A stretch of DNA of 64,000 nt from CAYZXT01 sp964482515 (GCA_964482515.1 CAYZXT010000011.1:3815-67814), one strand, 5' to 3'. Counted from the first letter of the stretch, positions 20,801 to 26,561 are shown. Notes: generated by a model not told the origin, from the sequence alone. Made by a program: numbers and translations.

Positions 20801-21337
20801 AAAGGCGCCGGCCGCTCCCTCAAGGCCGATCCGCGCGAGGGGGATTTGTTTGTGAAGGTGCCGCAGGATACCCGCGATGTTGAGCTGGGCGGCGGCCGCG
20901 TCGTGCACGTCCTGGATCAGGATGACCAGGGGGGCATCGGGTCCGGCCGTCGCGATCCGCGCTTTTTGCACGTCGCCGTAGGCCGAGGGGATTTTTTGCA
21001 GCCAATCGGGAAGGTTTTTGAGCCGCGGGTGTCGATCCGGAATCCCGGAGAAATTCGTCAGGCGGGCCAGCGGGGCGGATTCGGTGACGGAGGGCAGGGC
21101 CTGGGCCAGGCCGGGGTTCGCCGGGGATAGTTGGGCGACTTGCGTGGAGGGCGACCCGGAGGGCGCGCGCCGGGCCGGAACGGATTTCTGCCGTTCCTGC
21201 CAAAAACCGGCGCTGCGTCTGGCGACAGCGGCTTCCGCCCATGGCGAAGCGACCGTGGAATACAACATGACCCCGGCCATAGTCGTGGCCAGGGTCTTCG
21301 TGAAACGCCTAGAATTGAAGTCGAATGTGATCCCCAT
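8876..21337 (-). CDS. Giant exported multidomain protein (4153 residues) with five CPBP-like membrane modules
   Basis: One uninterrupted frame with ATG at 21337, preceded by an AGGGGAC ribosome-binding site. The N-terminus is a signal peptide (cleavage probably near residue 38). Domains read by eye: TraB/Tiki-like alpha/beta domain about 130-560 (VILIQDVHD, IGLEGAAGAF, VLVAGGFHTPGLERIL); membrane segments about 660-720; degenerate kinase-like region about 960-1190 (AIHEIGYA...GGHLGNYRL); membrane module 1 1211-1349; methyltransferase 1420-1570 (VVIGPGTS...LKPGGYL); SDR epimerase 1620-1995 (TGGTGFVGS, YSLSKVAAE); module 2 2058-2195; GNAT 2205-2330 (VAPAFRGRGIGSLAR); unknown domain 2390-2600; module 3 2627-2765; a paralogue of the previous unknown domain 2800-2950; module 4 3019-3157; unknown 3160-3470; module 5 3496-3634; methyltransferase 3680-3843 (ILEIGQGSSPITG); helical C-terminus. 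Each membrane module has FxxxH and HxxxN, as in CPBP proteases, but EP in place of EE. Function unknown. Confidence 0.88.
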   Translation of the reverse strand: MGITFDFNSRRFTKTLATTMAGVMLYSTVASPWAEAAVARRSAGFWQERQKSVPARRAPSGSPSTQVAQLSPANPGLAQALPSVTESAPLARLTNFSGIPDRHPRLKNLPDWLQKIPSAYGDVQKARIATAGPDAPLVILIQDVHDAAAAQLNIAGILRHLHKQIPLARIGLEGAAGAFDLSSYRAPESAEHREILAKFLLEHKFFTGPEYFAAVSEEEPRLWGVETEASYAANVEAYRDGARQKAALDNIIAAHRRSLNALREKILTPPLRELDDDIASYQRGTVDLAKHLQTLLKQGQGLLPRFPQTRRLADLLRMENALDFKQVEAERGRLIHVLSARLSEAAVQKLLEASLAFRSGQMGRGAYYDFFRTFTESQGLKLSAYPQFAAYVRYALSAEEIDRHKLFDEVADFQQAVVARATATPEQKEWMALSEDLRLLERLKENEFGPAEWERYAAQRENILSMDHRLTALGAFKAQKAEDSSPLAPILAPYENFYRAADQRNADMVQNLLRSPGKEASPSVAVLVAGGFHTPGLERILLDKNVSVVTVTPKLGEVPADGNKYLGLFAMDRIPVEKMLLGEKLYLAMQRASAARPLAPQFADFIAKVRGIAEAATKALSNPGSVHPVGRSMPGFVVSFARGGLFFRQRPSFLPFDVQPMEILAFFATVWTALATAVSPQLSFTAASGLISRTAPLTAVLLFWAAYFWLRSQQTPPAAPQPAGLGSRTGQRTSAPPSNVLQMKASPTSADSDRERKILEAEVRYFVKRIKEMDSDFYVLTEYRQLLSKLAPKGYLPLDNAADHAHRAELCSEAFVAAMSRLKILIQNSYEETAMTGEELRDWRLSHLDKRPVQIHDLVASTRKAFEGFEEDVLAVTKAVARRTLQGPGQIPPADALSLTPAQRPDSPASQGESELRAILSDPARLSTLLETMSLLRLFYPQEMESDLSPLDQINALGTVFPLAENLFFSPQVDSFRRQLVFIKQNDGSYATLELKMPGEDFDRLVMSRTAFDIAQTLTDRFGPNEVVAAPRFLVEARGIFWLYGRPVRFDKDALTVTAFDYLDGTRISYMGTPNSPETKKRVVVDCLKAMLAIHEIGYAINLGGHLGNYRLIPPNKVVMVGDLLSAEPLGPGNEFGQIDLIFLRELLSGKGYVNKPLDVLRYITEAQRALDALRRSPSATWGSTVKVAESIDRFAARLQKRAPRSPEEIIRFAATRVAWWWEPLQTAGVALLVWGLPALLGNAPFGALAAAIASSLLFAYRHDYYYFPDGSSVQLAPPLTLKGIGQRAPFFFLSLIFHGPLYLVLGGFTGTTFSLLGLTVNSLIGSFVYSAATHAIYNLSVYAGLPLPSAVQSSDDDIPAALKRLASKPVKISLENGKTVLREFPGVPGWGSDPVANLQLQRPFILETDTDDEIESLMKTRMRTLNALADKDLARLQEIVVIGPGTSLVEALMFLQLDQYGTSRVTLVEWFPGNFQKLYANWSQLDPRIRARIVLVQGDAKRLDSLLGLESADLIHTRSTFGVEVLGPSGQREALNAAARVLKPGGYLLPSLAMEVGNHKARDPLFNYFDDPQWEKKTKPASPEDMITHVLRQRNKRPATARVWAPEEILAHFKGKEIPPIVTGGTGFVGSTLLDKLIVEGRPTIALVRSDDLKKMAGVLGRPGSENIFIVNVDDYLHPGNRAAMEALIQRSPLIYHLAAQAIAGMTTDPTQPNTRENTFLSNALLTGYLAALAKKNGKKMVYTSSVHIYTLLPGLKDETVDESVPIEDHFSPDTKRFLEIFHEKFAAYIRLLTEEDPARIGQEPKDFIDGFLALPEIAALLESPNISSDLKNGFYSLSKVAAERFVMDLPPGNAIVVRFANVVGPRQGRNVITIFMEKIFNREPVTVTPDTRSFQYVGDAARAVRLAGEALLDNRTDENHVILIGPEGEPLKMAQVFDAVRSAFGQERYPFAINQTANPFYMPRLNTSLARTILGWTPAYTAWEAIETTAHYLRNLAGDKEHDESGNIPPPTATWDSTVTLAFRLNQLWPGRFGIEGKRFDAKALDPSDPGHAALVQLAATRVAWWWEPLQTAGVALLVWGLPALLGSAPFGALAAAIASSLFFAYRHDFYYFPDGTSVQLASPGTPKGLFQRLPFFFLSLIFHGPLYLVLGGFTGTTFSLLGLTINSLIGSFVAAAASHAAYNLAVLAGLPLPSATQSRADSSSQADAEDISLGDVFVWTKGRFLPKTKGSVPIFFQGEKVGYIEITEDDSSRPLFHEIDPYEEPEEPQTRYVCMVNVAPAFRGRGIGSLARWQLEMAFQEEGVTLIRKPVSSAGMRMMRKFDSLMRTPPAVSGLALAIATGITRLFPSLLNVPAQENTPSPVEPLADASLKEPGPVSQRIPWRVTDDTHIAQSIAGKGRYPSIDYNIILRKRPDQIKTFDDIFEDLFERIESLPPPEDGVSVELQIWIDMIDRLIEVDYIYKDPSVNLSLYPEIISIFKTHFPGYKVRSDINGFMAAVGNLRYLRGTVLRAFNENASEKRIPIDLKGRDLAALVRQSLAEALVDKGIPVPVTDTDGWQELFDIVRARGLLTLDELRDINFPDEISVLEVSSVVPGPAQALPAPDQADDEAFSPPNAAHDAALVNFAAKWVAPWFEPLIVLGIPFLIRVAFGPLSPLATLIVAAASAVAFGYLHDGAYYPVKDENGGITLEYRTFNSRRTWKGFTDRLPLIGIGLVFHLPFYLVFGGAINLASILLSSLWAIVSHGGYNRLAIAGRITGPVALLADDDNIPRIKEDVSGIRRNAADFSGNPPFSAIRYKIDLWTDGGSTLTIEDLYGDMFRKIQKAADAMPPQPDRKTPKVSIERRIDMRRRTIHLFLIEKTPGLPVKLHEEEAAVFSRYFPGYKIISGDSDSDGVIGFGAAASLERFYGARIVGAFTKDHRHVPHDVWRGLSLRELLDETIRARQDGEMPPGNNYFARGIGYLYLEGEVPQVPIKGNGVKPETPTPAATAGWSIKAAEWMLNVTPSTAAEKAAIVRFAAKWVAPWFEPLIVLGIPFLIRVAFGPLSPLATLIVAAASAVAFGYLHDGAYYPVKDENGGITLEYRTFNSRRTWKGFTDRLPLIGIGLVFHLPFYLVFGGAINLASILLSSLWAIVSHGGYNRLAIAGRVTGPMAMAAEPIPGTVRRAQTRIERDLAKKQIAGLLELNKDLRLWVGPRMQNGGFSIRAEKGINVSTFRVDADGIITGPIEMKNQVPRFDLRWSREGVDILAEGAPVARIEADEPWKGLKPVTLIVLNIGQFTTIQLTSDPDYEPEKGAVEIYWDVLPDRRFEMSIHHVYFNHLDLSGEYGNQNLANMGIMSTIIGAIEDSWGRLPEVMRYHNTFNVETREPIFQAVKLWLEGKHDRVRQNYPGNKSHLALDQFYLDVQKHNPELLPEFIAAAESALPETLFGRDLIRRGYRVRIEWKHTLDKWTAFDVVGEWPGTSSHTGTATWGSTVKVAELFARGLERDDLVRFVAKWVAPWFEPLIVLGIPFLIRVAFGPLSPLATLIVAAASAVAFGYLHDGAYYPVKDENGGITLEYRTFNSRRTWKGFTDRLPLIGIGLVFHLPFYLVFGGALNLASILLPSLWAIVSHGGYNRLAIAGRVKGPMALMDDDNNTDEPLIKRINTVDDQLGKMRDVIAAFALLFKSFVKPGDRILEIGQGSSPITGVVLSLLGGKYEGVDIAESRVAGAIQGSLKIFQTLKPTRSIPPRYHHGDATAITASKEYDHVIMFSVMSDPSIDPDVKRKILKQALLAVKPGGHLFLRVYQFESLDIEEIAETAEALGLRAERMKVSKPSNGHLDKTFCFRITSGERKDGGYGIPVMSVVLPIGAENPSPMTAVIIIAAASVVLGASLLRKNLRSADRLATMQAEGNDPAAEMSRSAEILRLMPDIATAVPEAHVRMDDVKTQVLGQGLDVPRTAPRITIASALWNIARRPVLFLKGMIGLWKSAGHFILARAADLDRLTTPLIDGTGIDSMSDDELLRFLQRLGRAPIAKGMLIVNDERRTRQRLEQMAAADPQASAFLEKIRSDELIVTALSRLSPARVHGRIQIDVSDIAKQFNLRFTGLITYKDTPLDIPALADQLGITAVLVWALDALFVYSPEKGLIGDFFRAQDAVRQAISASA
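10437..10850 (-). repeat. Membrane module 5 (B-type) of the giant gene
   Basis: A 414-base in-frame repeat encoding residues about 3496-3634. The key residues are WFEPL (altered CPBP motif 1), FGYLH (motif 2) and SHGGYN (motif 3). Its DNA is nearly identical to 11868-12281 and 13044-13457, with a block of about 250 bases identical in all three, including synonymous positions. It follows a TATWGSTVKVAE linker. Confidence 0.93.
11868..12281 (-). repeat. Membrane module 4 (B-type) of the giant gene
   Basis: A 414-base in-frame copy encoding residues about 3019-3157, with the same WFEPL, FGYLH and SHGGYN signatures as the other B-type copies. It differs from 13044-13457 at about ten positions by eye, mostly near the two ends. 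An unrelated soluble domain follows immediately on the C-terminal side. Confidence 0.93.
13044..13457 (-). repeat. Membrane module 3 (B-type) of the giant gene
   Basis: A 414-base in-frame copy encoding residues about 2627-2765, the first B-type module in protein order. It separates two paralogous unknown domains that share YFPGYK/HFPGYK-type cores. Its soluble loop between motif 2 and the following helix (YYPVKDENGGITLEYRTFN) is identical in all three B copies. Confidence 0.93.
14753..15164 (-). repeat. Membrane module 2 (A-type) of the giant gene
   Basis: It encodes residues about 2058-2195. The A-type module has VAWWWEPLQTAG, FAYRHDFYYFPDG, FHGPLYLVLGG and SHAAYN. The protein is closely similar to module 1 at 17293-17705, and the two share long identical DNA stretches. 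It lies between the SDR epimerase and the acetyltransferase domains. The loop after motif 2 is shorter and differs in sequence from the B type. Confidence 0.9.
17293..17705 (-). repeat. Membrane module 1 (A-type) of the giant gene
   Basis: It encodes residues about 1211-1349, with WWWEPL, FAYRHDYYYFPDG, FHGPLYLVLGG and THAIYN. It is preceded by the WGSTVKVAES linker that recurs before module 5 and, in altered form, before modules 2 and 4. It separates the kinase-like region from the first methyltransferase domain. Confidence 0.9.
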
Positions 21338-21552
21338 TGTCCCCTGTCTTTATTCTACCGGAGCCGTCTTTCGGCGGCCTTAAGGAGCTGTAACTTTGAT
21401 GTAAATGTTGGGCCCAGGGGGCCGTTGTTTTTCGACGGAAATATCAGGATAAATCTATCCCCGCGCGATGGGGATTTCCAGGACTGAAAATTGTCCGGCG
21501 GGAATGTCGAGCCAACAAACGCCGTTTTTTGTAGAATTGCTCCATCAATCCC

Positions 21553-22866
21553 ATGGCCAAATCCAAACCCCGAAAAACAATCCCCAAGCAAAAGCCCGCT
21601 CCCGCCGCGGAGTTCCGTGACGTCGTGGCGAAAGCTTGTGCCGCGGCCAAGGACGCCAGCCGCACGCTGGCCCTCGCTTCCGAGGAGCTGCGCAACCGCG
21701 CCCTGGAAGCCATGGCCAAGGCGCTGGAAGCCAAGCGGGACGACATCCTTTTCAAGAACGAGATTGACGTGGAGGCGGGCCGGAAATCCGGTTTGAGCGA
21801 GGCCCTTCTCGATCGCCTTACGCTGACGCCGAAGCGGATATTGGACATGGCCCAGGGACTGCGGGACATGGCCAAGCTGGTCGACCCGCTCGGCGAGGTC
21901 GTCCAATCCTGGGTGCGTCCCAACGGAATGAAAGTCGCCCAGGTCCGCGTTCCCCTCGGCGTCATTGCCATGATCTATGAATCGCGCCCCAACGTGACTG
22001 TGGATTCCGCGGGACTCTGCCTGAAGTCCGGCAACGCGGTGGTGCTGCGCGGCGGCAAGGAAGCCATCAATTCCAACACGGCGCTGCTCCACACGATCGC
22101 GGCCGCGGCCTATTCGGCGGGGATTCCCGTCGGCAGCCTGCAGATGATCGAAACGACCGACCGCGCCGCCATCCGGGACTTGGTCCGCATGGACCAGTTC
22201 GTGGACCTGGCGATCCCGCGCGGCGGCGAAGAAATGGTCCGCGCCATCCGCGACATGGCGACCGTCCCGGTCCTGAGCCACGGCAAGGGATTGTGCTCAG
22301 TCTACATTGATAAGGATTCCGACTTGGCCATGGCCGAGCGGATCGCCTTCAACGCCAAGGTCCAGCGGCCCGGCGTCTGCAACGCCATGGAAACGCTGTT
22401 GGTCCACAAGGACGCGGCGGCGAGGTTGCTGCCCGGACTGGTGGAAAGATACCGCGCGGCGAAGGTGGAAGTGCGCGGCGACGCGGAAGTCCGCCGGGTA
22501 GCGAAGAAGGGCGTGAAGCCCGCGACCGAGGCGGATTGGGACACGGAGTTTTTGGATTTGATCGTGGCCGTGAAGGTCGTTTCTTCCGTGGACGAAGCCA
22601 TCCGCCACATCAATCGCCACGGCAGCCATCATTCGGACTCCATCGTCACCAACGATCCGTCGAACGCGGAAAGGTTCTTGCGCGAGGTGGACTCGGCGGC
22701 GGTGTTCCACAACGCCTCGACGCGGCTGCACGACGGCGGGGCCTTCGGTTTCGGCGCGGAGATGGGGATCTCCACCCAGAAGATCCACGCCCGAGGCACC
22801 ATGGGCTTGAAAGAGCTCACCACCACGAAATACGTGATCCACGGCACCGGGCAAATCAGAGAATGA
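21553..22866 (+). CDS. proA: Glutamate-5-semialdehyde dehydrogenase (gamma-glutamyl phosphate reductase)
   Basis: ProA reduces gamma-glutamyl phosphate to glutamate-5-semialdehyde with NADPH in proline synthesis. The 437-residue protein belongs to the aldehyde dehydrogenase superfamily. Visible hallmarks are the PLGVIAMIYESRPNVT cofactor segment near residue 135, SGNAVVLRGGKEAINSN, VPVLSHGKGLCSVYID, and the catalytic cysteine in QRPGVCNAMETLLVH. The C-terminal FGFGAEMGISTQKIHARGTMGL is complete. The first 15-20 residues (KSKPRKTIPKQKP) are lysine-rich and extend beyond the usual start. No proB is adjacent. The 215-base spacer to the divergent giant gene must hold both promoters. Confidence 0.96.
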   Translation: MAKSKPRKTIPKQKPAPAAEFRDVVAKACAAAKDASRTLALASEELRNRALEAMAKALEAKRDDILFKNEIDVEAGRKSGLSEALLDRLTLTPKRILDMAQGLRDMAKLVDPLGEVVQSWVRPNGMKVAQVRVPLGVIAMIYESRPNVTVDSAGLCLKSGNAVVLRGGKEAINSNTALLHTIAAAAYSAGIPVGSLQMIETTDRAAIRDLVRMDQFVDLAIPRGGEEMVRAIRDMATVPVLSHGKGLCSVYIDKDSDLAMAERIAFNAKVQRPGVCNAMETLLVHKDAAARLLPGLVERYRAAKVEVRGDAEVRRVAKKGVKPATEADWDTEFLDLIVAVKVVSSVDEAIRHINRHGSHHSDSIVTNDPSNAERFLREVDSAAVFHNASTRLHDGGAFGFGAEMGISTQKIHARGTMGLKELTTTKYVIHGTGQIRE

Positions 22867-22970
22867 TTGCGGATTGCAGATTTCGGATTGCGGAATGAGA
22901 AAGTGTTGGAATTGAAGAATCTTCACGGTCCTTTTATTCAGTCTGAAATCCGAATTCCGAAATCCGAAAT
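22865..22970. repeat. GATTGCGGATT-type inverted repeat between proA and nadD
   Basis: The left arm (22865-22899) reads GATTGCGGATTGCAGATTTC and continues in the same style. The right arm (22941-22970) is its approximate inverse, with GAAATCCGAATTCCGAAATC. The element begins at the proA stop and runs into the nadD start codon. A related element is at 40944-41050, also directly upstream of a start codon. It is AT-richer than the surrounding genes. Confidence 0.8.
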
Positions 22971-23550
22971 GCGCTTTGGTTTCTTCGGCGGGTCCTTCGA
23001 CCCCGTCCACAATTCCCATCTGGCCCTGGCCCAGGCCGCCCTGCAGGAACTCCATCTCGACCGCGTTTACTTCGTTCCCGCTTTCCGTCCGCCCCATAAA
23101 TCCGATAGGGTCTTGACCGATGCGCGTCACCGCGTGGCGATGCTCCGCGCCGCCTGTTCCGATCGGAAAGGGTGCCGCGTGAGCCTGTGGGAGATCCGGC
23201 AAAAAGGGATTTCCTACACCGAGAGGTCGCTTCGCGCGTTCAAGAGGCTCCATACTCCGGCGGAATGGCACCTGTTGATCGGCGGCGATTCTCTGGCGAG
23301 CTTCAAGAAGTGGAAGAACTGGCGCTGGCTGTTGGACAACAGCCGCATAGTCGTGGGCGAACGGAAGGGCGTGCCGAAGAAAGCGATTTCACGGGATTTG
23401 AAGCCGTGGGTGGTCTTCCTGAAAAAGCGATTGCCGAAAATATCGTCCACCGAGATCCGGCGGAAGGCGTCGAAGGGGCTTTCGCTGCGCGGCCTCGTGC
23501 CGCCAGCCGTGGAAAAATACATCCGCCGCAACGGGCTTTACCGTGACTGA
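22969..23550 (+). CDS. nadD: Nicotinate-nucleotide adenylyltransferase
   Basis: NadD transfers AMP from ATP to nicotinate mononucleotide in NAD synthesis. The 193-residue product begins MRFGFFGGSFDPVHNSHL, the GGxFDPxHxGH-type nucleotidyltransferase signature near residues 7-17. It ends with ISSTEIRRKASKGLSL, the family's ISSTxIR motif. Further support comes from VYFVPAFRPPHK and WHLLIGGDSLASFKKWKNW. The frame extends upstream into the palindromic element, so ATG 22969 is the sensible start. The gene overlaps the next gene by eight bases, and the nadD-yqeK-LCP-rsfS neighbourhood is a common bacterial cluster. Confidence 0.95.
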   Translation: MRFGFFGGSFDPVHNSHLALAQAALQELHLDRVYFVPAFRPPHKSDRVLTDARHRVAMLRAACSDRKGCRVSLWEIRQKGISYTERSLRAFKRLHTPAEWHLLIGGDSLASFKKWKNWRWLLDNSRIVVGERKGVPKKAISRDLKPWVVFLKKRLPKISSTEIRRKASKGLSLRGLVPPAVEKYIRRNGLYRD

Positions 23551-24127
23551 GAAAGAGATCCTCGCGCTCGTCAAAGCGCTCCTCTCTCCGCCCCGCCTCC
23601 GGCATACCCTGAGCGTCGCGCGCCTGGCGCGGAGGTTGGCGAAATACCATGGCGAAGACCCGCGGAAAGCCTACCTCGCTGGGCTGCTCCACGATTGCGC
23701 CAAGGAACTCTCCGCCGCGAAGCTGGACCAGATCATGCGGCGCCGGAACATCTGGGCGCCGGCCAGGAAATTCATCCGGGCGCAAAAAAACCTGAACCTC
23801 TTCCACGCCTACGTTTCCGCTTATCGCGCGCGCCGCGATTTCGGCGTGAAGGACCGCGCCGTGCTTTCCGCCATCGCCGCGCACACGCTCGGCGCCCCGC
23901 GCATGAGCACGCTGGATAAGATCCTCTACGTGGCCGATTTCGCCGCGCCGGAGCGCAATTTCAATCCGGCGTTCGAGGTCAGGCGCCGCGCCAAGAGAGA
24001 TCTGGAAGGCGCGTTCCGCGAGGCGCTGCGCTGGAAGATGGTCCACGTCCTGCGGACCGGCCACGCGCTCCACCCGCAGACGGCCGCGATCTGGAACGAA
24101 ATCTGCGCGCGGGGGAACAACCGGTGA
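23543..24127 (+). CDS. yqeK: YqeK-type HD-domain phosphohydrolase
   Basis: YqeK-family proteins are HD-domain enzymes that cleave diadenosine tetraphosphate symmetrically. Here the metal-binding residues are visible as RHTLSVARLA near residue 20, LAGLLHDCAKEL (the HD pair) and AIAAHTLGAPRMSTLDKILYVADF near residues 113-135. The 194-residue length is normal. The start is GTG at 23543, overlapping nadD, as often seen for this gene pair. The stop overlaps the GTG start of the following LCP-family gene. Confidence 0.88.
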   Translation: MTEKEILALVKALLSPPRLRHTLSVARLARRLAKYHGEDPRKAYLAGLLHDCAKELSAAKLDQIMRRRNIWAPARKFIRAQKNLNLFHAYVSAYRARRDFGVKDRAVLSAIAAHTLGAPRMSTLDKILYVADFAAPERNFNPAFEVRRRAKRDLEGAFREALRWKMVHVLRTGHALHPQTAAIWNEICARGNNR

Positions 24128-25359
24128 GGCCGAACTTCCCGGCGCTCCGTCAGCGCTCCGAATCCGAATGGATGCGGCTGGTCGCGCTCGCGGGCGCCGC
24201 GGCGGTCCTGATCTCCTGCGTTTTCGCGTCCTTCTCCGAAGTGGCCGCGTCGCTGCGCGCCGGCCGTCCGATCTCGGGCGCCGTTATGGGCACCGACAAG
24301 GTGGATTACGCCCGGCATTCCGACACGCTCATGGTATGGTCCTACGATCCGATGCATGAGCGGCTCGATTTGCTCTCGGTCCCTCGCGACACGCGCATCC
24401 ATCTTCCGGGGTACAAGTTCCGCCGCATCAACGAGGTCTTCGCCTACCACTACGGCGTGACGCGCAGCGCGGGCCGGGCGGCGGAGGAGGTCCTGACCGC
24501 CGTGCGGTATCTTCTGAACGCCCACGGGATGGACTTCAATCTGAGCTTTTATCTGCACGTGGATTACAACGCGTTCCGCGAAATCGTCGATCTGCTGGGC
24601 GGGGTGGACGTGCACGTGGACGAGCCCATGCATTACGACGACAACGCGGGCAACCTTCACATCCATCTGGATCCGGGCGACCATCACTTGGACGGTCAGC
24701 AGGCCCTGGAATATGTCCGCTTCCGGGGGCAGAGCGGCGACCGGGGGCGCATCCTGCGCCAGATGGAATTCCTGCGCGCTATGGTCGGTAAACTGGCTTC
24801 GCCCATGCTCTTCATCCGCGGGCCGCGGCTCGTCGCGACGGTGTTCAGCAGCCTGCATACCAACTTTCACCCCTGGGACGTGGTTTTCCTGGCGCTGGAA
24901 GCGCGGCACCTGCGGCCGGAAAGGCTGAATCCCCGGTTGCTGCCCGGCCAGCCCAAGGGGGCCTATTGGGTGATGGACCAGGACCGCACGGCCCTGGTCG
25001 TCCAGCAGATGACCGGCGTCCGCCGGGCTTTCGTCTCGTCGGAAGTCAAGGCCGAGGCCGGTTCCACCACCGTGAAAGTGTGGAACTCGACCAAGAAATC
25101 CGGGTTGGCGCTTTCCGTGACGCGGCGGTTGCGCGCCGCCGGGTTCGACGTCCTGGAATGGGGAACCTACAGAGGCCGGCAGAAGAAGACCCGCGTATTG
25201 GACCGCGCGGGCGATTTTGAGAAAGCCCAGCGCGTGGCGCGGGCGCTGGGAACGCAATCCGTTTTCAGCGACGTGAACCCGAAATTGAGGGTGGACGTGG
25301 AAGTCATTTTGGGGGACGACGCCTATTCGACCATAATGGAAAAACCCTCGACAAAATAA
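24124..25359 (+). CDS. LCP-family (LytR-CpsA-Psr) cell-envelope protein with LytR_C domain
   Basis: LCP proteins transfer polyprenyl-pyrophosphate-linked glycopolymers to the cell wall or related acceptors. This 411-residue protein starts with a short cytoplasmic stretch and a membrane anchor near residues 17-36. The LCP domain (about 55-240) has MGTDKVDYARHSDTLMVWSY, the arginine motif LLSVPRDTRIHLPGYKFRRINEVFAYHYG, and the later FRGQSGDRGRILRQ motif. The C-terminal part (about 310-405, STTVKVWNSTKKSGLA) fits LytR_C. The start is GTG at 24124, overlapping the preceding stop. In a diderm its acceptor is unknown. Confidence 0.9.
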   Translation: MRPNFPALRQRSESEWMRLVALAGAAAVLISCVFASFSEVAASLRAGRPISGAVMGTDKVDYARHSDTLMVWSYDPMHERLDLLSVPRDTRIHLPGYKFRRINEVFAYHYGVTRSAGRAAEEVLTAVRYLLNAHGMDFNLSFYLHVDYNAFREIVDLLGGVDVHVDEPMHYDDNAGNLHIHLDPGDHHLDGQQALEYVRFRGQSGDRGRILRQMEFLRAMVGKLASPMLFIRGPRLVATVFSSLHTNFHPWDVVFLALEARHLRPERLNPRLLPGQPKGAYWVMDQDRTALVVQQMTGVRRAFVSSEVKAEAGSTTVKVWNSTKKSGLALSVTRRLRAAGFDVLEWGTYRGRQKKTRVLDRAGDFEKAQRVARALGTQSVFSDVNPKLRVDVEVILGDDAYSTIMEKPSTK

Positions 25360-25451
25360 GCTTTTTCGGTAAGAATTGACGGAGGTGAATCCGGACCGAT
25401 TCATCCATAAAACGGACTTTTCGAAGGACGCGACCCAGGAGGTTGGCTTTT

Positions 25452-26561
25452 ATGGAATTCATCGACATACTTCGTTTGGCGGTGAAACAGGGCGCATCGG
25501 ACGTCCATATCGTTGTGGGGAAGCCGCCCATGGCGCGCATCCTGGGCGAGTTGCTTGAACTTCCCGGGTTCGAACCCATCAACGCCGAAGAATCCAAACG
25601 GCTCATCTATTCCATCCTCTACGAGGAGCAGAAGCAGCGGTTCGAAGAACATCTGGAGCTGGATTGCTCCTTCGCCGTGGCAAGCCTGGCGCGGTTCCGG
25701 GTGAACGTCCTGATGCAGCGCGCCGGCGTCGAAGCGGTGCTCCGGGTCATATCCTCCAGGATTCCGGACCCCGAGTCCCTCCACCTGCTTCCTTCCATAT
25801 TGGATTTCGCCAACCTGCCCCGCGGCCTCGTCTTGGTGACGGGCCCGACGGGTTCGGGTAAAACGACCACCCTCGCCTGCCTGATCGACATCATCAACTC
25901 TTCCCGGCGCCAGCATATCCTCACCATCGAGGATCCCATCGAATTCGTCTACGAACATAAGAAGTGCGTGGTTCGCCAGCGGGAAGTCGGCCAGTCGACC
26001 CGCAGCTTCGCCGACGCGCTGAAGCACGCCCTGCGCCAGGACCCGGACGTGATCCTGATCGGTGAAATGCGCGACCTGGAAACCATCTCCCTGGCCATCA
26101 CGGCGGCCGAAACCGGACATCTTTGCTTCGCCACGCTCCACACGACTGACGCGGCCCAGACGGTCGATCGCATCATCGACGTCTTTCCGCCGCACCAGCA
26201 GCAGCAGGTCCGCGTTCAATTATCGACGGTGCTCAAGGGCGTCGTCTGCCAAACCCTGATCCCCCGGCGCGAGGGCGAGGGGCGCGTGGCCGCGCGGGAG
26301 GTGATGGTCGTCACGCCCGCCATCGGGAACCTCATCCGTGAGGGCAAGACCCACATGATTTATAACGCGATCGAAACCGGGTCCAAGTTCGGTATGGTGT
26401 CCCTGGACAAAAGCCTGGCGGACTTGGTAAGCCAAGGGGCCATCAAGTTTGAAGAGGCCCTGGCAAAATCCTCGAACCCGGACAAGTTCAGGGAATTGTC
26501 CGGCTCCGTTGGGAAATCCTCGCCTTCCGGCTCCGGCGGCAGTTTCGCCGGAGGGTATTAG
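25452..26561 (+). CDS. pilT: Type IV pilus retraction ATPase, PilT family (first of two)
   Basis: This is a hexameric AAA-type ATPase expected to power pilus retraction at the inner membrane. Features in order: a PAS-like N-terminal domain with GASDVHIVVGKPPMAR; Walker A GPTGSGKTTT; the Asp box with ILTIEDPIEFVY; Walker B DVILIGEMRD; the His box TGHLCFATLHTTDA; and the PilT signature AIGNLIREGKTHMIYNAIETG. The C-terminus is glycine/serine-rich. ATG 25452 has an AGGAGG site at 25437-25442. A nominal TTG start at 25443 would overlap that site. A second PilT gene begins 18 bases downstream, so the two form an operon. Confidence 0.93.
   Translation: MEFIDILRLAVKQGASDVHIVVGKPPMARILGELLELPGFEPINAEESKRLIYSILYEEQKQRFEEHLELDCSFAVASLARFRVNVLMQRAGVEAVLRVISSRIPDPESLHLLPSILDFANLPRGLVLVTGPTGSGKTTTLACLIDIINSSRRQHILTIEDPIEFVYEHKKCVVRQREVGQSTRSFADALKHALRQDPDVILIGEMRDLETISLAITAAETGHLCFATLHTTDAAQTVDRIIDVFPPHQQQQVRVQLSTVLKGVVCQTLIPRREGEGRVAAREVMVVTPAIGNLIREGKTHMIYNAIETGSKFGMVSLDKSLADLVSQGAIKFEEALAKSSNPDKFRELSGSVGKSSPSGSGGSFAGGY

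Noticed and set aside
21338..21552. A structured regulatory RNA upstream of the giant gene
   Set aside because: There is a small hairpin with a GAAA-containing loop near 21366-21384 and a TAGAAT box on the minus strand, but no matching -35 box or known riboswitch core. It is too weak to annotate.
23926..25404. 492-codon minus-strand frame opposite yqeK and the LCP gene
   Set aside because: Low-complexity Arg/His/Gln-rich translation; the plus-strand genes have conserved motifs throughout.
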